DNA of 64,000 nucleotides from Lineus longissimus. Taxonomy: Eukaryota; Nemertea; Pilidiophora; Heteronemertea; Lineidae. Numbering within the stretch: the first letter of the stretch is position 1; every line of letters begins with the position of its first letter. The translations under genes and the position numbers were made by a program. Of this stretch, positions 32,869-44,283 are shown in pieces. The notes under the pieces were generated by a model. The model was not told the origin of the DNA. It was given only the letters and a program-made list of their open reading frames with translations, and searched no databases. The stretch lies in the NCBI RefSeq assembly GCF_910592395.1, contig NC_088313.1, positions 19,918,437 to 19,982,436 on the forward strand. The letters run 5' to 3'.

Positions 32869-35800
32869 CTAGCTGCATACACATCTGGTATTGCCATTGT
32901 TATCAGTCTTTTCGAATAATTTAACTGTTCGATTGGCATTGATGTCCTTATTAATCTCTGAAAAGAAATCAAGGATGTATAATGGGGCCGGGTTGTTTAA
33001 AAAAGTCTTCCTAGTTTCTTGGCAATAACTTTATTGCCAAGTCAAAGTTACAGCAAGTTAGGGACTGTAGTCGTAATGGAAAATAAGAGGTGGTAGCAAG
33101 TGGAAGACTCCACTAAACTGGAAAGAAATGAAGAGATCATTACAGTCTGACACATGTCAGAGTTGCCCAGCTTTCACCAAAGCTGTGACAAAAGAAAGGG
33201 TTCTGAATAACAGATTTATAGACAAAGAAGACATAACCAACTTACCATCGTCCCGTTCCCTCTGTTCCTGTTCTTCAACGAAATCAAATGTAATCTGCTC
33301 GAAAAGCGCCTCTGAAATAAAAGAAAGGGCACATTTAGTTGGTAAAAGTAATATAAAAAATGAACCACTTTTGGGTCCGAAAATAAGAACATTCAAGAAT
33401 GGATCTGGAATTTAGGGGAAATCACATTTTACAGCTGAGGTACAACGACTTACCCACATTTTCTCCAGTCCGGCTGGATGTCTCAAAAACACCACAGATA
33501 TCATCATCTGAAAGAAAGATTCGAGTTCATTCGATATTATTGGTAACAAGTGTCTCAACATCGTAAATGTCCCTACAGTTTCTGCCGTCGCATCTTCTTT
33601 ACAAGACACTTCCAAAAGACATCAAGACGTTTAGTTACATGCTGGACAGACAGGTGTCGCCTCTGTGTAACAGGTGTAACATGATGAGATGTCCTATAAG
33701 TATTGTTGTTCTCTGCTCGTTCCATCACTCTGCGCGCGCTTAGAGGCGTTATTCTCAAGGGAGTATGAGCGCGTTTTAATACGTGCCACTACGGTTAGGT
33801 GTCAAGTGACCCCGTCGTCAGCTAGAAGTATAGACTCGCACCTCCCGAAACAGGTCTTCGAGGATGCAACCCGACATACATATTCTTACCAATTTTCATC
33901 TCCTCTATCTCGACCTTCGTTACCCGTCTCTTCATCTCATATGGTTCCATCAGCAGGTCTCTTTTTGTCCCGCAAAGATACACGCTGCAGTCCTGAAATA
34001 GAGCAGAACACAACCTTTGATGTAGAATACTGCGGGAGCCACGCACGAGCTGTACGCTGACATTTGAAACAATCCGCTTTGAGTGCCCACCCATTTGTTT
34101 GAAAGACGAGTATTTAGGTTGTAGGCTATTTCCGAAGAACTACACCCCGTCACTTTTAAGTTGATGTTAGTTGCTGGGCTATCAAACTCACGACCTCCTG
34201 GTTATGAACCCGGCGCTCTAAGCAACAATGCCATCAGTGATCGTCCCAATCTACATGTCACTTGAAAGACCATACTTACCGGCACGTTATCTCGGAGTTC
34301 TTGAATCCAAAACTGGGCGCGGTCAAAACTCTTTCGGTCAGTGAGATCGTAGCAGACGATAGCCGCCCTGGCACCGCGGTAATACAACCGGCAGATGGCT
34401 TCGAAGCGCTCGCACCCTCCCGTATCCTAGGAAGGAAAGGTTGAAATAATTGTATCTAAGGGGTATCCCCGCGCCTTAAGTATCATGTCACAACTCTTTC
34501 AAAGACAAACATACATGTAACACCATATTTTGCCGTCTCCTTTGCCTCGAGAGGTTTACTCAGCCCAGTGACGAAGTATTTTTTTCAGTTTAATGTGATC
34601 TCATCTCGGTGTGACTTCGTCCTCATAAAACCACTTCGGGCGACCGGACACCACATACAGCAATACGTACAGCATCTCTCTCGTGGAACACTGTCTTAGG
34701 TTTTAGCAAAAGAACCGAAAGTTTGGATATGTTTTTCACAGCCCACTGCTGTAGAGTTAAAATCAATACTCCATGATCTCTTACCCATAGTCCGAGCTTG
34801 AGAATTCTCCCTCTGACCTGAAGTTCCTTGGAGCCATAAGACGCACCTATCGTCTGCGAAGAAAGAAATACTTCTAACCGGGAGAGAAAATGAGGAAGGA
34901 TTCGCAAGTTATTACCTTTGCATGCAATAGAGAGGTCTCTCGTCTGCTTGACTAAGTATGGACTTCAAAGCTACTTGTACAACATGAAAAAAATGTTTCT
35001 TTTTGAAGAAATACACACCGTCTGGTATCGTCCTTTTTGTCCCCCAAGGAATGACTCGGAAACGAATCTCTGAAACAAGCTGGTCTTGCCCCCGTACGCC
35101 TTGCCCAGCAGTACCAGTTTGAAGTCATCCTCTTTCAAGACGGGGCCTGAAGTGTCGCTGAGGGTGTTCCGCCGCCGGTCCAAGAACTTTGGCTGGAATC
35201 CGTTTAAAAGGCTGGAATGAAAGATAGGCATGGATTAGACACCTGGGGTAGTCTTGTTCATAAACGACGCCCTCTTATCCTTTAATGCCAACATTTTAAA
35301 GCGTTCAAAATCATATAACACATGGTATCTTTCAGCTCTGAACTCTGGTATTGGTAATTTTTGTTCTGATGAATTTGGACGCCTTTATGGCTGACGACCG
35401 GGCCGAAGGGATGGTCTCAACTCTCGCAAGGGTTCTGGCGACCGTCGTACAAGTCCTCACCTGCCGGCTAAATAACCCCGATAAAGCGCCATTGTCTTTA
35501 TGCCAAGTCTGTTGTTCCTTCTCTCACAAGTATGAATTTTTTACATTTGCCCAGTCGCACGTCCTATAGGCGCACCGCAACGCCAAATAGTGGAATTCAG
35601 ACACGGAAGAAGCGTCCGAAGACATCAAACAATCAGGAGACACTTGTGATCTATTTTAGATGTGAAAGCGGTCGGAAGAGGTGCAAATTATACCCTCAGC
35701 CAAAATGCCAAGGATATACTAAGCAGAGTTTATCTGAAAGACTCTGATACTATAGTATGCCCTCTGATGTGCATGTGGATGATTGGCTTTTACGCAATAT

Positions 35801-38272
35801 GTCATGTCCATTAAATAAATAGCAGGCCTTGTATGTTCAGTATATTCAGTGGCGTAGTCACCACGTATAAATTAATAATGTGAAACATTCAATTATGTGG
35901 GCTCTATTTATGTTAGAGCTAAAACAAGAATATTGTTTTCGAAAATTCACCAAGGACACTAATTCATAGTATACACCGTCTTCTTCAGTTCAGCGTTCAG
36001 AAGTACAGATTTGTATGTGACAGTGACATTGTCTTCCAAAGGAATGTGAAAATATCTCCGGAGAATGTGACATTGTATTTCCAGGAAAGGTTATGAGAGT
36101 CACACATCAGTAAGCCTCATAGTATTGTGATAGGAAACGAGTGGGCATTTCGATTATAACCTTGATATTGTTGTTCAAATTAGTAAGATTCCTTACCAAG
36201 TTAGAATATGCTTTTTAAGGACCTGACGGCTTAGATGTTACTCTCTAATTGTACATGTTCTGGGTCACCATGCTAGAAACCGTAGCGCCGCGCAGGATGA
36301 AGGTTGTGCCTTTGACTCAGCTGTTGTCACCTTTCATGGGACCGGTTAGAAAAAGATGAGAATCAGAAATGATAAAGACCTACATTTAGAAGATACTGAA
36401 GACAACCTGTCAAAGGACCGAAAACCTTTTCGTCCAATGTCTTACCTGGTACTTTTAGACTTTGGCTTCAATTTGAGTGGCATCTTTTTCTGAACAGTAA
36501 AAAGCGCTGGGGAGAGTGTACGGTTTATCTAAGAGTTCGTTTTGAAGACGTCTTCTCTGACAGTTTCAAGCTTTGAGCCAAATATCCGAAAAAGTTAGCA
36601 CAACCACGAATTAGTGAGAATTCGAAAGCGTTGTCAACTCAGTGTGATTTCCAATGTTTTTGTGCAGATTCTCCAGCTACCGATAAATTCCTCGAAGGCC
36701 GAGGACAGATGAACGCGTCCTTGTCACATCCCTATATGTTCATCGATCCGGAATATTACGTTATTGTATTAGTAATCATGTATGTTGAAGACGCCTCATT
36801 CCTCGTATAGGGCGTTGTCATCCCTATACCCCAGTACAAGAACCTCGTGACTAAATCCTTCGGACCAAGGGCCTTGAAACGATGTCTCTCGGCCAGAGGC
36901 AAAAATCACAACTGCTAAATGTCGCAACCACTAAATAGAATAATCCACCAACTAGTAGGTAGGAGAACGTTTGTAACCGACAACGAATTATTTTGTTTCA
37001 TGAAAACAAGTTTTCTCTCTACATCGTGTTATAATATTATGCTGACATCCGATATTCAAATTTTGCAGCTGGCTCCTAACGGTTCGTTCCCGTTCAGATT
37101 GATTCGTCTGCCAATTCGAAGCCATATAACCGTGGAGCAGATGCATAGATAAGGTCTATCAGAACCGATCTACCTATATAAGCTTACATACTGAAGGGTG
37201 ATTCGGGGTCTATCCATGTTGAATACGATGCGCGTATACAAATATGGGTTCGGATGAGGCGACAAAGGCCTGCGGTTTATTATTGAAGTCTTCTTTTATT
37301 GGATCAATATCAGAACCGGTGAATAAAGTGATAGGATTTGAAACCCACCATCTGCATCTAAACCCCTGGACAATAGTTGAACAATAGTGCACTAAGACTA
37401 TTTCTCCACAGGGGACTAAAGTCACTTTCACACCGGAGCATCCAACATGAAGGAAACCCATGGTCATAGTGGATGGGAGCTCGTTGTGCTGCGAAAACCT
37501 GATTGTGACCATTCAGACTTCTCAGCGACTCCGACTAGTCCGGGTAGTCTACTGATATCCAAGGCTCGTTGGTCTAGTGGCATGATTCTCGCTTAGGGTG
37601 CGAGAGGTCCCGGGTTCGACTCCCGGGCGAGCCCATTATATTACTTTTCATGCTAAGCTTTTGAAATAAACTTCTGATGAGATGGGAGCCAATTGGCGAA
37701 AGTTCAAAGTGTTGACATAGAACTTTTGTCAGCGGTATGCTTAATTATGTATGAATAATTATGTATGTATAATTATTGTACCATGAACGTCAATGAATAG
37801 CGTGACATCCATGCGTATAAAGGCCAAGGCCGCAGCAGGAGGTTGGGTACGTGTGATCAAAGGCATATCCATTCGTATGTTTTGTCGCATCGTTTTGGGC
37901 TCTCGAGCGCGAACTGCTAGTAGGATTTCTTTGAAGTTTTGTTTTTATCGGTCACTGGTTCGCGACAAAACTCAATCATACATAACCTGACTGGCACTTA
38001 TGGAATTTAAGAACAGGCCTATAGACTATCGGGGTGTCCGTCCGCAGCGACTAACACTACTGACCAACGATCCCAGTCATTTTCCCTTCACAAAATTACC
38101 TGAAAAGACTAAGGGTAGGACAAACTTTCCAAGGTGACAAACTTTACTGTCATACCGGCGTTTATACTTACTCTGTTAAAGGGTCAGACGGGGTCGGGGC
38201 CAGACTGCTCCTTCTCTTCCGTCCACTGACCGATATTGGACGAGAGGCTGGTGTCTCCGTGCTGATGGACAT
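32869..38272 (-). CDS. RAB24: Rab24-like small GTPase
   Basis: Minus-strand exons in order are 38172-38272 (ATG at 38272) or alternatively 36446-36483 (ATG at 36483), then 35019-35211, 34785-34853, 34280-34426, 33890-33992, 33454-33507, 33246-33311 and 32869-32957 (TAG 32871-32869). All phases agree. The protein is 273 or 252 residues, against about 203 for human Rab24. It has the P-loop GKAYGGKTS (residues 70-78), [18 protein letters not shown] (122-130), [21 protein letters not shown] (178-182), ETSSRTG (213-219) and C-terminal RCVCS. The YYRGA(R/K)[10 protein letters not shown] stretch and GK.Y.GKTSL are diagnostic of Rab24, which acts in autophagy and late endosomes. The usual catalytic Gln is Cys (Ser in human Rab24), predicting weak GTP hydrolysis. 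The CVC end could be prenylated. Confidence 0.85.
36446..36483 (-). CDS. RAB24: Rab24-like alternative first coding exon
   Basis: ATG at 36483 gives [12 protein letters not shown] and the donor AG|GTAAGA follows 36446, again leaving two bases, so it joins in frame to the exon at 35211. As an internal exon after 38172 it would put a stop in frame, so it must be an alternative start. An acceptor-like CAG lies six bases before the ATG, so a further 5' non-coding exon is possible. Confidence 0.55.
37563..37634 (+). tRNA. tRNA-Pro (anticodon AGG)
   Basis: The 72-base sequence folds as a cloverleaf: acceptor stem GGCTCGT with GCGAGCC (one G-U pair), an anticodon stem CTCGC/GCGAG with loop TTAGGGT (AGG at 37595-37597), a T arm CCGGGTTCGACTCCCGG, and discriminator C. 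It is nearly identical to animal tRNA-Pro genes as known. A TTTT polymerase III terminator lies at 37645-37648. It sits on the opposite strand within the first intron of the Rab24-like gene. No intron, and no CCA encoded, as expected for a eukaryote. Confidence 0.95.
38172..38272 (-). CDS. RAB24: Rab24-like first coding exon, distal version
   Basis: ATG at 38272 opens 33 codons ([20 protein letters not shown]...) and the strong donor GA|GTAAGT follows 38172, leaving two bases. Joined to 35211 it gives ...[14 protein letters not shown]. The stretch is basic and Ser/Pro-rich, with no counterpart in vertebrate Rab24. The tRNA-Pro lies inside the intron that follows it. Confidence 0.65.
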
Positions 38273-38283
38273 GCGTCGCTTCG

Positions 38284-38811
38284 ATGGGAGGTATTCCTCA
38301 CCAATTGGTAGCATCATGGTGGATATTTGACAAGGCAACTGAAATAATATTTCATAAATTTGCCATTTTAACCCAATGGTACTACAAAACTAATGCAACC
38401 ATTATACACAATACCCTGTCTCACATCCGCAAACGAAGACAGCACGTCGTGGATGGCAGTGCAATCGATGTCCCAAAAACAGGTTATTTCAATATGCGAC
38501 AAACTTCTTTGCAAGGAGAGGAGCACGTGAAAGACAATTTCCAATTCGTCAGGGTTAATTGTGTACACGAAGAATCAGTGATGACCGATGATGCGACCCA
38601 TTGTTGTTCGTCACGCGGCGGCGAATACTACAAACAATGTATATTGCGGGACAGTGTCACAACCACGAAGGCCGTATTATACGAAAGACGATTTACCTGT
38701 GTGAAGGACCCGATTCTCCCCTGGATGAGACCGGTAAAGCATTGGTCAAGCGTTTTTGATACTGATATAGACAACGAAATACCAATATCACGAGATATCA
38801 TTGATCAATAA
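38284..38811 (+). CDS. Unrecognised 175-codon open frame, divergent from the Rab24-like gene
   Basis: One uninterrupted frame (MGGIPHQLVASWW... to DIIDQ) begins 12 bases from the GTPase start codon on the opposite strand. I recognise no domain, signal peptide or membrane segment. It is longer than most chance frames in the window, but composition is not clearly coding and no clear TATA or splice sites frame it. It may be a lineage-specific short gene on a shared promoter, or chance. Confidence is low. Confidence 0.2.
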   Translation: MGGIPHQLVASWWIFDKATEIIFHKFAILTQWYYKTNATIIHNTLSHIRKRRQHVVDGSAIDVPKTGYFNMRQTSLQGEEHVKDNFQFVRVNCVHEESVMTDDATHCCSSRGGEYYKQCILRDSVTTTKAVLYERRFTCVKDPILPWMRPVKHWSSVFDTDIDNEIPISRDIIDQ

Positions 38812-39729
38812 AGACTTAGCATTTATAGTTCTGTCCAATCACATTCATTTATCAGTGACACTTTATAAAGCCCAGATTAAACTCCATACTATTATTATAA
38901 AGTGACCCGTCGATGAGGTCAAAAGGTGGGCCCAGTTGCTTCAGACTTCTGAGGTCCTTGATGTAAACATTTGTTCCCCTCGGCACATTCTTATCCGGGC
39001 GGGAAATAGGGGGAAGGGAGGGGGAAATTGTAAATCTCAACCTACCGTCTGGACTGCAAACGCCTGCCGTATTAAAATGCATACGATATGTGATATATTG
39101 GCTATCAGTTCTCATATATCAGTCACAATATTCGACCATTCAATTCAAGTGATCTTAAATTCGATTATGGAAGAACTGCCAGCTGTAAATTATTGATCAG
39201 ATCTGTGCAAATAATCATACATTGATAAAGTACATTTATCATTTATCCTATGAGTGATCCGGCAGAAAAGATTCAAAAACCTCCCATGAACACACCCAGC
39301 TTGGCCACTGGCACCCGGGCTGAGCCTCCGTTTATATGGGGGAGGACACTGCCCTAATGGGTAGTTCGCCTCAGTCTAACTTCACTGACAAGCTACTAAC
39401 GTGGAGGCTGCATCCCGCCATGAATAAAAGCTATTACGTCTCAATTCACGTCTTACTTTCATGGTTGGTGTTTTTTGAATTGCCGGTTTGTTTTGGTTAC
39501 TAAACTGCAATTTCAGTCACTTGCATTGCTCTTCTTTCTAATTACATTGTATTTAATCGTTCTGTGAGATGTGAGAGACCCCTATTGGCGACTTTGTGTA
39601 ACTTTATCTTGCCTGCCTAGCTGCTACCTGTATTGTCCCTTTAACACTAAGCAGTCTCGCTCATAACTATGTTCTGTGAGTTCATGGAGTTCATTGTACC
39701 TACCGGCTTCCTTGCGCAAGACTGACAAC
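38812..39729. other. Intergenic DNA before BCAS2
   Basis: No gene seen. The last 100 or so bases before the BCAS2 ATG should hold its 5' UTR and promoter; no TATA box is evident. A GC-richer block at about 39290-39420 has short inverted pairs (GAGCCTCCG / GGGGGAGG) but no recognisable RNA. Confidence 0.5.
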
Positions 39730-41704
39730 ATGGCAGGCCAAGGAAGCGAAGGTGTTATTGTTGATGCTTTGCCTTACTATGATCAGGGCTACGATGAACC
39801 TGGAATCAAAGAAGCGGTGGGTATTTGTTAAAAAGATACTTTGGTTTATGTAGCGACCGCAGATACAAGTCAAATTAGAGGTGTTATCGCTAAAGGTAAA
39901 AAAGAGAGCTGATCAAAAATCGGTTCAAAATTTGAGAACCAGAGATCCACAGCACAGAGCACTCGTACACTGTTGAATGAGTTGTTGTAAGGCATTGAGG
40001 TGCAGCTCCCAGTTATTTTCTGTCTGCAGTGGTTCAAGTGTTTAAGCCTGTTTAATATAATCCATTGTTTATTTTTCCTCAGGCCCTGGCTCTGGTTGAA
40101 GAAGAGACGAGAAGATACCGACCAACAAAGAACTACCTAGATTATCTACCACCACCGAATTACAATGCTTTTGAGGTAGGTCCTTTGTATTTGAGACCAT
40201 TTTTTACCAGTGACTACCCACCTAGCGGATTCATGCAGCCACTAGCTCACTTTCGTCTGTCTCAGCGGTTGTGATAATTGTCCTTTTTTACAATCATGTT
40301 TGTTGTGTAGTTGAACTTGTGGTCGGAGTTGAATCATAAAACTTATCCTAGGATCCTCTAGAGTTTGCAATAAAATTGTCTGATTTCTTGACCCTTGAAT
40401 CCCACATGTTATGTTTCAGACGGAGATCATGAAGAATGAATTGGAAAGAATTCAGGCAAGGTTACCCATGGATATGTTGAGTATGAAGAGATATGAATTG
40501 CCACAGCCGCCAGCTGGTAAAATGACAGATATTACGGCATGGACAGAATGTGTGGACAACTCTCAAGCTCAGTTAGAACACCAAGCTTTACGGTGAGCAG
40601 ATTTTAATACAATGTGTAATACCAAGAGTTTTTTTTGAATAATTGCATGGATGCTACAACAGAAAAAAGGCCTTTGTAGGCTGATTATGTCAAACATTCA
40701 TGATTCAATGGCTGGTGATGGAGCAGTTTTTTGTTAACATCTATTTTGTTTCCTGATCAGTGTCCAAATTACCTGTCTGAATTAGTCTCAAGAAGAAAGA
40801 AACATATAACAGCCTTAAAGGAGGGATATTTTAGTGCTGAACTAACTGTTTGCCAACTTGGCTTCAAGTATTTTCCAATGATGCTTCCACTTATCTGTCA
40901 TCTACCATCTTTCAGGATTGCAAATTTAGAATTGATGACTGATTTTGGAATCAACGCCTGGAAACTCTACAACAATCTCCTTGTCCATATGGTGGAAGCT
41001 GCACAGAAACAGTTGGTGGAGGTCAGGTGAGTTGTCCTTCTGTCCTAATTCTTAGATACTTGGTTAATCGCCGCATCGAGTCAATTGCTTGGTAAACCTG
41101 TTTTATAGAATTCTAGCACAAGTTTGAAATCACCTTCGAACAATTTCATTCTTTTCAGAAAAAGAATCCAGGACATCAACTGGAAAAGGAAAAGTGAACA
41201 AACGGCCGCTGGTACTAAGTTAAAACTTCTGGAGGAGAGGTGAGAGAAATGTTTTCCCTAATTGATATCTTGTTGTAAAACTTGTCCGTAGTGTCTCGTA
41301 ACTGGTTGATGTTGTCTATTGTGTCTCCAAACTGGTGGTGGGGCAGTGATGTCTGGTCGTGTGGCTGATGGAGGACTTCTGACTGTCAGTCCGGATGAAC
41401 AGAGTAGATGGTGAAAGTGCTTATCCCAGATTACTAAACTGACTGAAATCAATCACTGTTCTGTGATTCATTGAGTATTTAGTTCAGCAAGAATGCCGAG
41501 TTTCAAAGAGAGATCTGATGATTAGTGATAGTGCTACAAGTTGTGACAAATGTATATCATATTAGTCTTCAATGCTCCTCTTTCTCTTTCAGCTGGGTTG
41601 GTCTTGTCAGTAAGAATTACGAAATCGAACGAGCCATAGCCGATTTGGAAAAAGACGTTTTTGAGCTCCACCAGAAAAATAAGACGAAGGTCAGGAGTAG
41701 TTAG
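39730..41704 (+). CDS. BCAS2: BCAS2 / SPF27, Prp19-complex splicing factor
   Basis: BCAS2 is a core subunit of the Prp19/CDC5L complex that helps activate the spliceosome in the nucleus. Six exons are 39730-39816, 40083-40175, 40420-40592, 40916-41026, 41159-41239 and 41593-41704 (stop TAG 41702-41704), joining in phases 0,0,2,2,2 to give 218 residues (human 225). Diagnostic stretches are [67 protein letters not shown] and [13 protein letters not shown]. The C-terminal half is heptad-like, fitting the family coiled coil. The C-terminus is slightly shorter than in human and ends KNKTKVRSS. Tandem AATAAA signals at 41997 and 42001 lie about 290 bases after the stop. Confidence 0.96.
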
Positions 41705-41996
41705 GAGCAGGTTGAACTTTGATGGACGCTCAATGAACGTTGAAAAGAAAGTGCATTTAAGACTTTTGTGGTACAGTGGATTTGATTGACATAGGCTTGT
41801 TCTGTAGGTTGTTGCTGAGAAGAAGGACAATGTCACAATCTAGTTCCAATGGACAGCAATGATCAGAACAACCGGAGACAGATATGTGACACTGTCTCAC
41901 TGGGCATCAGGGATGGGTTGCCACTTATGGCAAATGCTTTTCTGGCATAGATCATCTGCTCAGAAATACTGTTTATGCTACTTGTAGAATACAACA

Positions 41997-42006
41997 AATA
42001 AAATAA
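41997..42006 (+). terminator. BCAS2 polyadenylation signal
   Basis: Two overlapping AATAAA hexamers (AATAAAATAAAA) lie about 290 bases downstream of the BCAS2 stop codon, the expected distance for a short 3' UTR. Confidence 0.6.
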
Positions 42007-42186
42007 AATGATGGTAATTTTTATTGGAGTGTTAGAGTTTCTGTGTTGAATTGAGCCCATGCAGTGTGTCTTAGATCCAGGTGGGGATGCAGAGTTCACT
42101 GTGTTTATCCTCAATATGAACTGGAAGTCATTTCGGTAAAAGGTAGGCCATTGCAAAGTCTGATGAGTACACTGTGTCTAGAACAA

Positions 42187-42990
42187 CATTGGAACCCTTC
42201 CGCTTTTGGTAAAGCTTCCATCTGGCTGTGCTCTTGAAGACTGGTCCAAGTACCCCACAGCAACGCTGTAGACATACTTGGAAGTAGCTCATGTACGCCT
42301 GACGTACTTCATGTGCCTGGTACAACATCAGAACTCTTCACTTCTGCATGATAGAACTTCCATCTCACTGTGCTCCTGAAGACAGGTCCAAGTACCCGAC
42401 TCGGGTAGAGATCCCTACCTAAGAGAGACTTGGAGTGCCTCATGTACCTTATTGGACAACATCAGAAGTCTTCTGCCTTTCGTAGAGGTTCCATCTCAAT
42501 GTGCTCTTGAAGACTGGTCCAAGTACCTGACTCGGGTAGAGATCCCTGCACTGGAGAGACTTGGAGTACGTTATGTGCCTTGGACATCAGAAGTCTTCTG
42601 CCTTTCGTAGAGGTTCCATCTCACCTCAGAGTAACCGATCTCACTGTGCTCCTGAAGACAGGCTCCCCAAGTTCCCTACCTTGGAAAGGATTCCTACCCA
42701 AGGGAGACTTGGAGTACCTAATGTGCCTTGGACAACATTATAAGTCTTCTGCCTCTTGTAGAGGTTCAACTTCACCTTAGAGTAACCGATCTCACTGTGC
42801 TCTTGAAGCCAGGCTCGCCAAGTTCCCTACCTTGGAAAGGATTCCTACCCAAGAGAGACTTGGGAGCACGTCATGTGCCCAGGACAGCATCAGGACTCTT
42901 GCTTTTGGTAGAGCTTCAATCTCACTGTGGTCTTGACAATGCAACTCAAATTGCCTTGCTCAAGTACCTCATGTAGCCTGGCACATGGGG
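42187..42990 (+). repeat. Six-copy tandem repeat of 130-151 bp downstream of BCAS2
   Basis: The block GTGCTC(T/C)TGAAGAC recurs at 42228, 42370, 42501, 42646, 42797 and (diverged) 42927, spacings 142, 131, 145, 151 and 130. Within each unit are GACAACATCAGAAGTCTTC, GTAGAGGTTCCATCTCA and AGAGACTTGGAGTACCTCATG-like stretches; the third and fourth spacings carry an extra AGAGTAACCGATCTCA. Frames through it read the same peptide repeatedly but have no splice or homology support. It is a satellite-like array lying between BCAS2 and huntingtin. Confidence 0.85.
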
Positions 42991-44283
42991 TCCCTTTTGC
43001 CTTGGGATGTCCTATCTACCTGCTCGATTCAAAACATGTCAAACTGGACCATTGAGACAACTCTAGTCGCCTACTGGAAGGAGCTGATCTACCAAATGTA
43101 GCTGATGTACCTTGGACAACAGCAGGACAAGCAGTAAACAAGCTGTTGTTGGAAAGACAAGACAGTCCTTGGATGTGATTGTGACTATGTCTCTGGTGTC
43201 TTGGCGATCAGATAAAGAATGGGATCCGTCTGTCTGTCCCTTCCCTTAGGAAAAATGTGTCTCAATTTCAACATTCACCATGGTAAACTGACACCCCTCT
43301 GTGATGGTTCTAAGGATCCATTCTGTAACAATTTGATTACTTGGATCATAAGCAGGAGGGTCTACTCTGACACTCTTGTGTTGCAAGTCACATCGTCAAG
43401 TATATCAGTGGATGATCCATATCCTTATCTACATGGACTTTAAAACAACATCAAAAGGACACAGATATTGGCAATAATTAAGTTTATTCCATCTATACAT
43501 AATGAATTATGATAATTAATATCAGCTGCAGTTCTGTACAGTCATTAACAACATCTCTAGAGTAGGTGAAGAGTCAGTCACATCACAGGTCTTTCACTTT
43601 GCAGCAATTGAAATGCATGCCTTCATAGTATTCACCCATAAAAGGCGTAGTTTGTTATCCAATATGTAGAAATTCACTGCAGCGTGTATCTGACTTTCCA
43701 CATTGAGGGGGTTTACTCTACCATCATGCAGCAATATTGATGATGGAAAATAATAGAAGGGACCATCTCAAAGTCAGTTACTGGAAAAGTCTCCTCGATC
43801 ACCTTGATCACCTAATTTTTGAGATGATCCCTAAAGTTACAACAAACATAGAACGGACAGATGAAGAGGCACACAATGGGGGTTCTCAGCATGTCTCTCG
43901 GTAATTTGGGCAAAATGAGATATTTTCATATGATACAAGCTGAATACATCCATCTTGTGTGCCAGCACCTCTGGCAGTGGAGTCGATGAGCTTCCCCGAG
44001 GTCACACTCTGTTTGATGGGATGTCGAAGCATGGGCTGCCCCCCATTAGTCGGCCATTTTGTTTCCTCAAAGCTCCACCAGGGGCGCTGATCAGCAAAGA
44101 GGCAAAAAGTGCACCTCCTCCAAACCTACAGTGAAAGTCACAGACCTACAGAAGTAACAAATGTAGACTCCGACAACAGATATTCATACTAGGCAGGGTT
44201 GTCTCTGTGAATTTTTTCCTCCTAGCCACTTTTTAACCAAGTGGCTGTCACCTTTAGCTATATTGAGTCAACTCCAGCCATTG

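Noticed and set aside
32535-32972. 145-codon minus-strand frame with a 14-residue repeat
   Set aside because: It overlaps the last Rab24-like coding exon in another frame, and the repeat is explained by a 42-base minisatellite in that gene's 3' UTR.
39290-39420. Possible structured RNA upstream of BCAS2
   Set aside because: Short inverted pairs only; no tRNA, snRNA or other recognisable fold.
42561-42976. Overlapping frames reading LRVTDLTVLLK...SLPWKGFLP repeatedly
   Set aside because: The peptide repetition is a by-product of the 130-151 bp tandem array.
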